From positions 1-28,510 of the forward strand of contig JBDRKQ010000198.1 of assembly GCA_043813895.1 (NCBI GenBank): a stretch of DNA of 28,510 nt, given 5' to 3'. Made by a program: the position numbers and the translations under genes. Each line of letters starts with the position of its first letter. Positions within the stretch are counted from its first letter, which is position 1. Under the pieces are notes generated by a model. It ran no database searches. It saw only the letters and a program-made list of their open reading frames with translations, and was not told the DNA's origin. The stretch is from CAZTAR01 sp043813895. Lineage in GTDB: Bacteria; Planctomycetota; Phycisphaerae; UBA1845; UTPLA1. Positions 17,753 to 25,847 of the stretch are shown here, in pieces.

Positions 17753-18790
17753 ATGGCCAAACGCAAGGGGGTCAGCATCAAAGACGTCGCCAGGGAGAGT
17801 CAGGCCTCTCTCACGACGGTCTCACTGGTGCTCAACAACCGGGATCGTCGGATCAGCTCTGCAACGCGAGAGCGGGTCCTCAACACGGTAGATCGGCTCG
17901 GGTACCGGCCCAGCCGACTGGCACAGGGCCTTCAGGCACAGAAGTCGGGAATCCTGGCCATTCTGGTGCCTGAACTGCGGCATGCCTTTGCGGATGTCTA
18001 TTTCGGCGAGTTGATCAGTGCGATCCACGACCACGCCAGCAGGGCCGGTTACAAGATATTGTTAGAGGTGGCGCATCCGGAATTCATCAAGAGCCGTCAG
18101 CACCTCGAAATCTTCGATCGCCATTTCGTGGATGGAATGCTCTGCCTCGGCGTCACGACAAAGGACACGTATCTGCGGGATTTCCGGGATTCCAGCCGTC
18201 CCGTGCTCATCGTGAACAACTACTTCCCGGACGTCGAACTGAACCACGTCAAGTGCGACTACCGCCAGGCCGGCCAACTAGCCACCAGGCATCTGCTCGA
18301 GTTGGGTCACGAGCGGATCGGTCTCATTCACGGCGCTCCGGAGGTTCAGACGACGATCGACCTGCGGCTTGGAATCGAGGAGACGCTGGCATCGGCGGGG
18401 CTCGGCCTGCCTGAGACCCGTGTCCGCGACGGGCAGTACGTCGAGGAAGGCGGCGCGGCTGCGGCGGAGGAGCTGCTCAAAGCGGGGCTGGATCTGACTG
18501 CGATCATCGCCGGCAACGACAAGATGGCCATCGGGGCCATGAGTGCGATCAAGGCGCGCGGACGCCACGTGCCGAACGATCTCAGCATCGTCGGGTGTGA
18601 CGATATTCCCCTTGCGGCTTTTTGTGATCCTCCCTTGACGACCGTGCATACGCCGCTTTACGAAATCGGCAAGCGAGCTTGCCGCAAACTGCTGGAGCTG
18701 CTGGACGGCAAGGTGGACTCGGTTGCGGAAACACACCCGATCTCTCTGACCGTACGGCAATCGACAACTTCCGTCAGGCAATCGAGTTGA
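17753..18790 (+). CDS. LacI-family transcriptional regulator of the alpha-glucan locus
   Basis: A 345-residue DNA-binding repressor or activator. The N-terminal helix-turn-helix (VSIKDVARESQASLTTVSLVLNN, residues 7-29) and hinge helix (PSRLAQGLQ, 53-61) are canonical. A periplasmic-binding-protein-like effector domain follows, with the usual VNNYFPDVELNHVKCDY and IVGCDDIPLA..CDPPLTTV segments. A clean GAGGGAGAAG site precedes the ATG. It lies between the pilin-like gene and the GH13 gene, with operator site 3 upstream. Its effector is probably a maltodextrin or a related sugar, inferred only from its neighbours. It is likely the first gene of a plus-strand operon (lacI, GH13, fused transporter, malG-type permease) with gaps of 74 and 77 bases and one overlap. 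Confidence 0.92.
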   Translation: MAKRKGVSIKDVARESQASLTTVSLVLNNRDRRISSATRERVLNTVDRLGYRPSRLAQGLQAQKSGILAILVPELRHAFADVYFGELISAIHDHASRAGYKILLEVAHPEFIKSRQHLEIFDRHFVDGMLCLGVTTKDTYLRDFRDSSRPVLIVNNYFPDVELNHVKCDYRQAGQLATRHLLELGHERIGLIHGAPEVQTTIDLRLGIEETLASAGLGLPETRVRDGQYVEEGGAAAAEELLKAGLDLTAIIAGNDKMAIGAMSAIKARGRHVPNDLSIVGCDDIPLAAFCDPPLTTVHTPLYEIGKRACRKLLELLDGKVDSVAETHPISLTVRQSTTSVRQSS

Positions 18791-18864
18791 CGAACATGAC
18801 AACGCGTCACAGGCCCGGGCTCTGCCCGCTCATGTCAATGGCACAGAACAATCGGAAAGCAAAC

Positions 18865-21800
18865 ATGGCATCTCATGGGTGTTCGCGCGCTGGCGGCCGG
18901 CGCAACCTCGTTTTCGCTCTGACCATCTCATGTGTTCTAGCCCTCGGGTCATGGAACGCGACGGAAGCCGAAGAGGTTTCGCTTGCCGGGACGTTCAACA
19001 ACTGGAACGCGCGGGATGAGGCGTTCGCCATGAAGAGAACCGGCGATCGCCACGAACTGGTGCGATTCTGGCCGTGCGGCACATGCGAATTCAAGTTCGT
19101 CTTCGACGGCAATTGGGGGAACCACCTGGGTGACGACGGCAAAGGCGGGCTGGAACAACCGGGACAAAACATCACGCTGGCCGTTTGGCAGAGTGGTGAG
19201 TATGCCGTGTGGTTTGACGCGAGACAGAAGCGATGGGGCCTGGAGAAGCGGCCCGCAACGCGTCCTCGAGCGGTGATTTGCGTTCGCGAGACCTTTGGAT
19301 TACGTGGTGGTGTTTCCTTGGACGGTTTGGCGTGCATCGCTCGTCCAGAACATCCGATCCAGACATATCGGTGGGAGTTCACCCCGCCGGTCCTTGATGC
19401 CGAGGGCAAGTCCTTACAGGTCAGCGCCGGCCGATCGCCTTACGTGTTCTTCGTCTCTCCAAGAGCGGGCAAGTACGAGATTCGCTTGACGATCAACGAC
19501 GGCGAATACGACGACACCTGCACGACGAGCGTGGAAACAGGCGAAGGATGGGAGCTTCATGAGAACGCCGTTCCCCGACCCCACGTCATGACGGGAACGG
19601 CTGTCACACCCATGCTGCCGCTTTCGGACGGTCGTTTGGCGGCATCCCTACAAGCCAAACCGGGCGAGGAACGGATCATCCATGTGGAGAAGGCTCATGC
19701 GCCGCCGCCGCCCGCGTCGTTTCCTGCCGGGCAGAGAATGCGCGAGCAGCGAATCACGGTTGGACAGGCCCGGCTCCTGGCCATCTATGACCCGCGGACC
19801 GACGAATTGTCGCTCCGCGATTCGGGCTGGCACGAGTTCGTGTACGAACCGTCAGGAGACGACAGGTTGCCGGAGGGCCTCTTCATCGAGCGTGTCGAAC
19901 TCGTGGGCGACTTCACCAGTTGGCGGACGGGTACGCTGCCGATGCTCAGCACGGCGGGCGGCCGCGTTTACCGCCGAATCCTGGAAGTGCCCGACGGTGT
20001 TTACCACTACAAGGTCCTGGTGAATGGCAGCATCTGGCTGGAGGACCGGCAAGGCAATCCGCGTCTTCGTGAACCGGACAATCGCGGGGGGCACAACAGC
20101 GGAGTGTTGATCGGGTTGGACGGAACGAAGCTCGGGCCCGCCAGACCGGATCACGTCAACACCGAGGCCGTCAAACACGATCAGGCGAGCGGCAGGTACT
20201 TCACGCAAATCGCGAGTGACCTCGCGCAAGTGACGATTCGCACGCTGACGGATGACGTGACCGCGGTGTACCTGTTGCAGGCGACCCTCGAATCGCCCGT
20301 TTTGATGCGACGCATTGATTCTCGATTCGGTTTCGACTACTGGTCTTCACAGATTCTGGTTGAGCCGTCGGGGCCGCGGTATGCGTTTGCGATCGAAGAC
20401 GGCTCCGATAAGCTGCTGCTGGGAAGGCGGGGAATCGTGAAGAGCGAAGCCGAGCACATCGATCATTTCCAACCGGATCCTACCATGTCGTTCAAGACCC
20501 CGGACTGGGCCAAGAAGGCAGTGTGGTATCAGATTTTTCCGGAGCGATTCCGCAACGGAGACGCGAGCAACGACCCTCCGAGGACCGCGCCCTGGCAGCA
20601 CGCGTGGTTCGAGCCGTATAAGGGCGGCAAGCTCCCGCCGGACCGCGACTTCGTCGAGACAGGCACGTTCAACGAACACATCTTCGACCGACGCTATGGA
20701 GGTGACTTCCAGGGCATTCAGGAAAAACTGCCCTACCTTCGCGACCTCGGCGTCACCGCGATCTACTTCAATCCCGTATTCATCGCGGAGTCACTTCACA
20801 AGTACGACGCGACGGACTTTCGCCACATTGATGATTCATTCGGCGTTGGGGGCAGCTATGAGAAGCTCCGCGGCGAGACGGAAGATCCGGCCACGTGGCA
20901 ATGGACCAAGAGCGACCTGGTGTTTCTCGACTTCCTGAAGGAGGCCCACCGGCAGGGATTCAAGGTCATCATCGACGGCGTGTTCAACCATACGGGCCGG
21001 CGGTTCTGGGCGTTTCAGGACATCCTGAAGAATGGGAAGGACTCACCGTACGCAGGCTGGTTTGAAATCAAGAGTTGGGAGCCGCTCGAGTATGAGGCGT
21101 GGGACCGGGAGAACGGCGCTCTGCCGAAGCTGAAGCACAGCGAGGCGCTGGGCCTGGTCGAGCCGGTTCGCGATCACTTGTTCGCGGTGACCCGCCGGTG
21201 GATGGACCCCAACGGCGACGGCGATCCTTCGGACGGGATCGACGGTTGGCGCCTCGACGTAGCCAGCGACATCAACGCCAACTTCTGGAAGCCGTGGCGG
21301 AAGCTGGTCAAGTCGATCAATCCGGACGCGTACATCGTGGCGGAGTTGTGGGAGGAGTCCCGCGAATGGCTGGATGGCCAGACGTTCGACGCCGTGATGA
21401 ATTACCCGTTCGCCAGGGCGGCGCAGCGGTTCTTCGTCAATGAGCGCAAGGCGAGCCGGCCCGGGAGATTCGACGCGGAACTCCGCGAAGCGCTCGGCTG
21501 GTATCTCCTGCAGGTCAACTACGTCCTCCAGAATCTCTTTAACAGCCACGACACGGACCGGGTCGCGTCGATGTTCATGAACCCGGACCTGCGGTACGAC
21601 GCGGCGAACCGGCTTCAGGACAACGGCCCGAACTACAACTCCAGCCGCCCGACACCCGACTGCTACGAGCGTCTCAAGGCGATGGTCCTGTTCCAGATGA
21701 CGTTCCTCGGCGCGCCGATGGTCTATTACGGCGACGAGGTCGGGATGTACGGCGCGGACGACCCGACGTGCCGCAAGCCCATGTATTGGGAAGACCTGAT

Positions 21801-22230
21801 GCCGTTTGACGATCCCGACGAGCGGATCGTACCCGGGCTCCGGGACTTCTACCGCCGGATGATCGCCATCCGCAACGCGCACCCGGCGCTGCAGCTCGGG
21901 TCTCTGGAAACGCTGCTGGCGCACGATCGCAACAAGGTGTATGCGTATTGCCGGAGTCTGGGCGGCGAGTCGATCGTGGTTGTGATTAACAACGACAAGA
22001 AGCCACACAAGCTCGACGTGCCGTCGCCTTGGCCGGACGGCTCGCGAATCGTGCGACTGGACGATCCGAACGCGTGCGAAGTGATCGAACCAGCGGCAGA
22101 TCAGCCGGCTGCCAGACCGACCGTCCGCTTAATCCAGGGACACGATTCGCCAGTGAAAGTCGCCGAGGGACGATTGAAGGGCGTCATGCTCAGCCCGCGA
22201 ACAGGTGGCATCTTCATGCGCGTCGATTAG
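18865..22230 (+). CDS. Exported GH13 neopullulanase/cyclomaltodextrinase-like enzyme with PKD and E-set domains
   Basis: A 1121-residue protein. A signal peptide ends near residue 36 (ATEA|EE). A CBM48/E-set-like module at about 38-125 has AGTFNNW. A PKD-like domain at about 138-222 has YRWEF and YEIRLTINDG. A second CBM48-like module at about 335-418 has VGDFTSW, and a CBM34-type linker follows. The GH13 catalytic domain starts near 550 (VWYQIFPERF): region I DGVFNH (704-709), region II GWRLD with nucleophile D798, region III IVAELWE with acid/base E827, region IV FNSHD with D896. The layout fits the neopullulanase/cyclomaltodextrinase group (GH13_20). I chose the ATG at 18865 for the signal peptide and GGAAAG; the frame is open upstream into lacI. 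It would trim oligomaltosides before uptake. Confidence 0.88.
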   Translation: MASHGCSRAGGRRNLVFALTISCVLALGSWNATEAEEVSLAGTFNNWNARDEAFAMKRTGDRHELVRFWPCGTCEFKFVFDGNWGNHLGDDGKGGLEQPGQNITLAVWQSGEYAVWFDARQKRWGLEKRPATRPRAVICVRETFGLRGGVSLDGLACIARPEHPIQTYRWEFTPPVLDAEGKSLQVSAGRSPYVFFVSPRAGKYEIRLTINDGEYDDTCTTSVETGEGWELHENAVPRPHVMTGTAVTPMLPLSDGRLAASLQAKPGEERIIHVEKAHAPPPPASFPAGQRMREQRITVGQARLLAIYDPRTDELSLRDSGWHEFVYEPSGDDRLPEGLFIERVELVGDFTSWRTGTLPMLSTAGGRVYRRILEVPDGVYHYKVLVNGSIWLEDRQGNPRLREPDNRGGHNSGVLIGLDGTKLGPARPDHVNTEAVKHDQASGRYFTQIASDLAQVTIRTLTDDVTAVYLLQATLESPVLMRRIDSRFGFDYWSSQILVEPSGPRYAFAIEDGSDKLLLGRRGIVKSEAEHIDHFQPDPTMSFKTPDWAKKAVWYQIFPERFRNGDASNDPPRTAPWQHAWFEPYKGGKLPPDRDFVETGTFNEHIFDRRYGGDFQGIQEKLPYLRDLGVTAIYFNPVFIAESLHKYDATDFRHIDDSFGVGGSYEKLRGETEDPATWQWTKSDLVFLDFLKEAHRQGFKVIIDGVFNHTGRRFWAFQDILKNGKDSPYAGWFEIKSWEPLEYEAWDRENGALPKLKHSEALGLVEPVRDHLFAVTRRWMDPNGDGDPSDGIDGWRLDVASDINANFWKPWRKLVKSINPDAYIVAELWEESREWLDGQTFDAVMNYPFARAAQRFFVNERKASRPGRFDAELREALGWYLLQVNYVLQNLFNSHDTDRVASMFMNPDLRYDAANRLQDNGPNYNSSRPTPDCYERLKAMVLFQMTFLGAPMVYYGDEVGMYGADDPTCRKPMYWEDLMPFDDPDERIVPGLRDFYRRMIAIRNAHPALQLGSLETLLAHDRNKVYAYCRSLGGESIVVVINNDKKPHKLDVPSPWPDGSRIVRLDDPNACEVIEPAADQPAARPTVRLIQGHDSPVKVAEGRLKGVMLSPRTGGIFMRVD

Positions 22231-22247
22231 CGCCGGTGCAGAGAAAC

Positions 22248-22277
22248 GTAGCGTCCGACCACCGTGTCGGACGCTAC
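22248..22277. repeat. Perfect 12-bp hairpin before the fused transporter gene
   Basis: GTAGCGTCCGAC (22248-22259) and GTCGGACGCTAC (22266-22277) pair perfectly around a 6-base loop, in the 77-base gap between GH13 and the transporter gene. A second small hairpin, CGTTC/GAACG (22281-22293), follows, ending just before the GGTAGG ribosome-binding site. There is no T-run. The structure could stabilise or partly terminate the operon mRNA. Confidence 0.65.
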
Positions 22278-22307
22278 CACCGTTCTTGGAACGCCGGTAG
22301 GTTTCGC

Positions 22308-24692
22308 ATGGTACGCAAAGTCTTGAATCCAATCGGTCGTGCGTTGCGCGTCGCGCTTGGTGTGGCCGCCGGCGTTCTGCTCATCTTCTCGTTTTTCTGG
22401 GTCGGCTCACGTCCCTTCCGCAAGGAGCGACTGGCGCGCGATACTGTCCAACTCACCGTCTTGCACTGGGGTGAAAAGAACGAAGACAAAATCGTCGCCC
22501 GTCTCGTCGAGGATTTCGAGAGCCTGCCGGAGAATCGCAATATCAGGATCCTCCGCATCAACCTCGGGCAGGCGGCGTCGGTCAATACGAAACTCCAAAC
22601 GATGTTCGCCGCCGGCGATCCGCCGGACGCCTTCTACTTGGGATACGAGAAGGTCGCGGACATGGCGTCCAAGGGGCTTCTGACCGACATTGACGAACTC
22701 ATCGCGCAGGACAAAGCGGCCGGCGTCCCGACGATCGAACTGGATGAGTTCTACACGCCGGTGGTGAACTGCTATCGCTTCGACGAGGAAACCCAGCGCA
22801 TCGGCAGCGGGAAGCTGATTGGCGTGCCCAAGGACTTCACGACCGTCGGCTTCTATTACAACAAGGACCTCTTCAAGAAGGCCGGCGTGCCGGAACCGCC
22901 GGCCGACGGCTGGACCTGGGAGGAGTTTGTCACAACCGCCCGGGCGATCGGCAAGCTGCCGAATTGCTACGGCGCAGACTTCGCGACGTGGGAGGCGATG
23001 GTCCGACTCTTCGTCTGGACCCACGGCTGCGATTTCGCCACGCCGGACTGGGAGACGTTCAAGCTCGACGATCCCGAACTGCACGCCACGTTGGAAAGGC
23101 TGCAAGGATGGTTCCACGACGAGAATCGCACGCTCGTCTCGGCGAAGACGCAGCTCGAGACCGGCATGGAGCCGTTTCTCGCCGGCAACGTCGGCATGGC
23201 CGGGCCATTCGGTCGATGGAAGTGCCCGACGTATCGGTTGATCGAAAACTTCGATTGGGATTTTGCCCCGTTGCCGCACGCCAAAGGCCATAAGCCCCGC
23301 AACGGCGTTTTCACTGCCGGCTGGGCGATCGCTAAGAACAGCAAACACAAGGAGGAGGCCTGGCGGTTCGTCAAGTACATGACCAGCCCGCGCGGACAGG
23401 AGCTAATGTGCGAAGCTGGCCTGGCGATTCCCACGCTCAAGCGCGTTGCCCATGGGCCAGTGTTCCTGAATCCAGAGCAGAAGCCCAAGAACCACCAGGC
23501 CTTTCTGGATGCCGCCGAGTATGCCGAGCCCATAGACTGGCCCGCCGACCCGAGATACCTGCACCAACTGCGCGTTCGCCTCGAAGACATCTTCAAGCTC
23601 GACAAGCCCGTCGCACCCGCCATGCAGCGTGTAGCGCGCGAATGGAAGGTGAACCAGGCAGAGGCCGCGCGCAACCTTGGCTGCCCGCACATGCCGTGGG
23701 CGACGATTACCTGGGCGCTCGTCCTGCCGCTGGTCGGCCTGACGGCGGTGGCAATCGCCCTCTGGTGGCTGCGGAGGCCCAAGGGCATCGCGCTTCAAGA
23801 AGAAAACGCCGGCAACCTGATGGTCAGCCCGTGGGCCATTGGCTTCTTTTCTATCACGGCCTTCCCGATCGTGCTCTCTCTGCTGCTGGCCTTCACCAAG
23901 TGGAGCGGCATGACGACGCTCGACGGCGCCCAGTGGGTCGGCTTCGACAACTTCCGCACACTCTGGCACTCGGACGACGCCTTCCGGCGGTCGCTGGCCA
24001 TCACGGCGTGGTACGCGTTGCTCGCCGTGCCGACCGGACAGCTCGCCGCACTGTTTGCCGCGGCGCTCATCAATCATGAGTTTAAGGCGATCGGCGTGTT
24101 CAGAGCGATCTACTATCTGCCTAGCGTCCTGGCAGGCGTCGGCATGGCGGTCATGTGGAAGTGGGTCTTTCATCACGAGCACGGCCTGCTCAAGACCGTT
24201 CTCGACCCGATCCTGCCGTTCGGCCTGACCTCGCCGGCGTGGTTCGAGAAAGACGCCGACGCCTGGGGCGTGCCGGCCTTCGTCATCGTGAACCTCTGGG
24301 TAATCGGTGGGACGATGATGATCTATCTGGCCGGGCTCAAGGGGATTCCCCGCGACCTCTACGAAGCCGCCGAAATCGACGGCGCCGGCAACTACGGGCG
24401 CTTCATGCACGTCACACTGCCGATGCTCAGCCCGGTGATCTTCTTCAACATCGTTATCGCCGTCATCGGCTCGTTCCAGATATTCACGCAGGTCTACGTC
24501 ATGACGGGAGGCGGACCCGGTGACGCGACGCGCTTCTACGTCGTGTCTCTCTACAACCAGGCCTTCGACTTCCACGAAATGGGCTACGCCTCCGCGATGG
24601 CCTGGATTCTGCTCGTGATTGTGCTCGTGCTGACACTCCTGATGATGTGGGGCAGTAAACGAGTCGTTTATTACGAGGCACTCAAGGCATGA
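22308..24692 (+). CDS. Fused sugar-binding protein / MalF-type ABC permease
   Basis: A 794-residue protein joining two transporter parts that are normally separate. A membrane anchor spans residues 12-32. A complete family 1 extracellular solute-binding domain covers about 46-455: LTVLHWGEKNE start, PDAFYLGYEKVADMASKGLLTDID, TTVGFYYNKDLFKKAG. Another membrane span lies at about 464-487, then a MalF-like permease of several spans starting at 505. The ABC-docking EAA loop reads EAAEIDGAGNYGRFMHVTLP (686-705). The binding domain would sit outside, tethered at both ends. The ATG at 22308 has GGTAGG upstream; the frame is open to 22029 but that part overlaps GH13. The gene overlaps the malG-type gene by four bases (ATGA). 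Maltodextrin as substrate is inferred from context. Confidence 0.92.
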   Translation: MVRKVLNPIGRALRVALGVAAGVLLIFSFFWVGSRPFRKERLARDTVQLTVLHWGEKNEDKIVARLVEDFESLPENRNIRILRINLGQAASVNTKLQTMFAAGDPPDAFYLGYEKVADMASKGLLTDIDELIAQDKAAGVPTIELDEFYTPVVNCYRFDEETQRIGSGKLIGVPKDFTTVGFYYNKDLFKKAGVPEPPADGWTWEEFVTTARAIGKLPNCYGADFATWEAMVRLFVWTHGCDFATPDWETFKLDDPELHATLERLQGWFHDENRTLVSAKTQLETGMEPFLAGNVGMAGPFGRWKCPTYRLIENFDWDFAPLPHAKGHKPRNGVFTAGWAIAKNSKHKEEAWRFVKYMTSPRGQELMCEAGLAIPTLKRVAHGPVFLNPEQKPKNHQAFLDAAEYAEPIDWPADPRYLHQLRVRLEDIFKLDKPVAPAMQRVAREWKVNQAEAARNLGCPHMPWATITWALVLPLVGLTAVAIALWWLRRPKGIALQEENAGNLMVSPWAIGFFSITAFPIVLSLLLAFTKWSGMTTLDGAQWVGFDNFRTLWHSDDAFRRSLAITAWYALLAVPTGQLAALFAAALINHEFKAIGVFRAIYYLPSVLAGVGMAVMWKWVFHHEHGLLKTVLDPILPFGLTSPAWFEKDADAWGVPAFVIVNLWVIGGTMMIYLAGLKGIPRDLYEAAEIDGAGNYGRFMHVTLPMLSPVIFFNIVIAVIGSFQIFTQVYVMTGGGPGDATRFYVVSLYNQAFDFHEMGYASAMAWILLVIVLVLTLLMMWGSKRVVYYEALKA

Positions 24693-25549
24693 AACTCAAC
24701 CGGAGAAACCTGCTCGCGCTTTTGATGCTGATCCTCGGCAGCATCGCCATGCTGTTTCCATTCTGGTGGATGCTCGTGACGAGCCTGTCGACGCCGGCAG
24801 AGGCCAGTGCTTCCGCTTCCGCGTCGAGCTTCAACTGGTGGCCCTCCGATCCACAATGGGGCAACTATCCCCGTGCCCTGGAGAGGATGGGCAGCGCCCC
24901 TTGGGTGGGGTTCCTGGATGCCCTCGCCAACACCGTCGTCATCACCACGCTCTGCGTGGCGGGCCAGGTCCTCTCTTGCAGTATGGTTGGCTACGCGTTT
25001 GCCCGGTTGCGATTCCGTGGTCGAGAAACCGCTTTCGTCGTCATGATCGCCACAATGATGCTGCCGTTTCAGGTGACCATGATCCCCATGTTTATTGTCT
25101 TCCGTTCCTTCGGCTGGATCGACACGTTCCTACCGCTAGTCGTGCCGATGTTCTTCGGGACCCCGTTTTATATCTTCATGTTTCGCCAGTTCTTCTCCCA
25201 AATCCCCGAAGCGCTGGTGGAGGCCGCCCGCATCGACGGTTGCGGGCACCTGCGCATCTGGCTGCAGATCATGCTCCCGCTCTGCAAGCCGGTCATCGCC
25301 ATTACCGCCATCTTCACGTTCATCTTCACGTGGAACGACTTCATGGGGCCGCTGATCTATCTGCAAAGTGAGGAGCAGATGACCCTCGCCGTGGCGCTCA
25401 ATTCCTTTCAGAACCAGTATGGCGACTTCCGTGACGCCCATTATCTGATGGCCGCCAGCATCGTCACGATGATCCCGTGCATCGTGCTGTTCTTTGTCGC
25501 CCAAAAGCAGTTCGTGAGCGGTTTGGTCCTGGGTGGGGTGAAGGGATAA
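24689..25549 (+). CDS. MalG-type sugar ABC transporter permease
   Basis: A 286-residue inner-membrane protein of the carbohydrate ABC permease family, with six predicted spans starting at residues 8-31. The EAA loop that contacts the ATPase reads VEAARIDGCGHLRIWLQIML near residues 177-196. Its start codon overlaps the stop of the fused binding-protein/permease gene (ATGA), indicating translational coupling and a heterodimeric permease with that protein. No MalK/MsmX-type ATPase gene is in the window, so an ATPase must come from elsewhere. A short Ala-Ser repeat (ASASASAS) lies in the first periplasmic loop, near residues 39-47. The gene is last in its operon and is followed by a large structured region. 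Confidence 0.93.
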   Translation: MKLNRRNLLALLMLILGSIAMLFPFWWMLVTSLSTPAEASASASASSFNWWPSDPQWGNYPRALERMGSAPWVGFLDALANTVVITTLCVAGQVLSCSMVGYAFARLRFRGRETAFVVMIATMMLPFQVTMIPMFIVFRSFGWIDTFLPLVVPMFFGTPFYIFMFRQFFSQIPEALVEAARIDGCGHLRIWLQIMLPLCKPVIAITAIFTFIFTWNDFMGPLIYLQSEEQMTLAVALNSFQNQYGDFRDAHYLMAASIVTMIPCIVLFFVAQKQFVSGLVLGGVKG

Positions 25550-25558
25550 ACGAAAGCC

Positions 25559-25692
25559 ACTGGTGCTCTGTCAGGGATGAAATGATGTTATGATAACGTA
25601 CGAGGGTGCCACTGGCGGCTTGTCCGCCAGTGAACGCGGGCAGGCACGCTGCCCGTGGCCCCCATCAGTTGACCAGTGACAAAGCACCAAGT
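25559..25692. repeat. Nested palindromic element B within a terminator-like inverted repeat
   Basis: Outer arms ACTGGTGCTCTGTCA (25559-25573) and TGACAAAGCACCAAGT (25677-25692) pair at most positions and are followed on the plus strand by a T-rich CTTCTTTCC, as expected for a terminator of the malG-type gene. The roughly 100-base loop contains a nested element at 25604-25663. Its outer arms are GGGTGC/GCCCCC (one mismatch). Inside are hairpins CACTGGCGG/CCGCCAGTG (25610-25632) and CGCGGGCAG/CTGCCCGTG (25635-25657, one G-T pair), each with a 5-base loop. The design matches elements A and C. Confidence 0.65.
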
Positions 25693-25718
25693 CTTCTTTC
25701 CAATCCTTCGAAAGAGGC

Positions 25719-25847
25719 TAAGGACTCGCGCATGAATAAGTTGCACATGTCATATGGGTGGTACGGGCATCTTGCCCGTGCGGCTACGGGCGGGACGCCC
25801 GTACCACCCTTCGGCATTCGTTCAGCTTATTCATGCGCGCGTCCTAA
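25719..25847. repeat. Nested palindromic element C within a 22-bp inverted repeat
   Basis: Arms 25719-25740 and 25826-25847 are inverted repeats matching at 20 of 22 positions (shared core CGCGCATGAATAAG). The right arm overlaps the GH97 stop codon (25844-25846), so the pair would form the 3' stem of the GH97 mRNA, followed on the minus strand by a CTCTTTC tract. The loop holds element C at 25756-25809: a perfect 9-bp outer stem GGGTGGTAC/GTACCACCC around two hairpins, ACGGGC/GCCCGT (25763-25779) and TACGGGC/GCCCGTA (25785-25803), each with a 5-base loop. The innermost bases of the outer stem are shared with the hairpins. Either a terminator with an inserted palindrome or a small non-autonomous element would fit. 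Confidence 0.68.

Noticed and set aside
24656..24670. Palindrome TAAACGAGTCGTTTA as a further LacI-type operator
   Set aside because: It is within the end of the fused transporter gene, has a different core and an odd-length centre, and has no promoter beside it.
25587..25597. Short palindrome GTTATGATAAC as a regulator site
   Set aside because: It is between the 3' ends of two convergent genes, with no start codon nearby to regulate; short A/T-rich palindromes arise easily.
25719..25847. A complete miniature transposon (MITE)
   Set aside because: There are good 22-bp inverted repeats, but no matching target-site duplication flanks them, and the right arm includes the GH97 stop codon, so a 3' mRNA stem is at least as likely.
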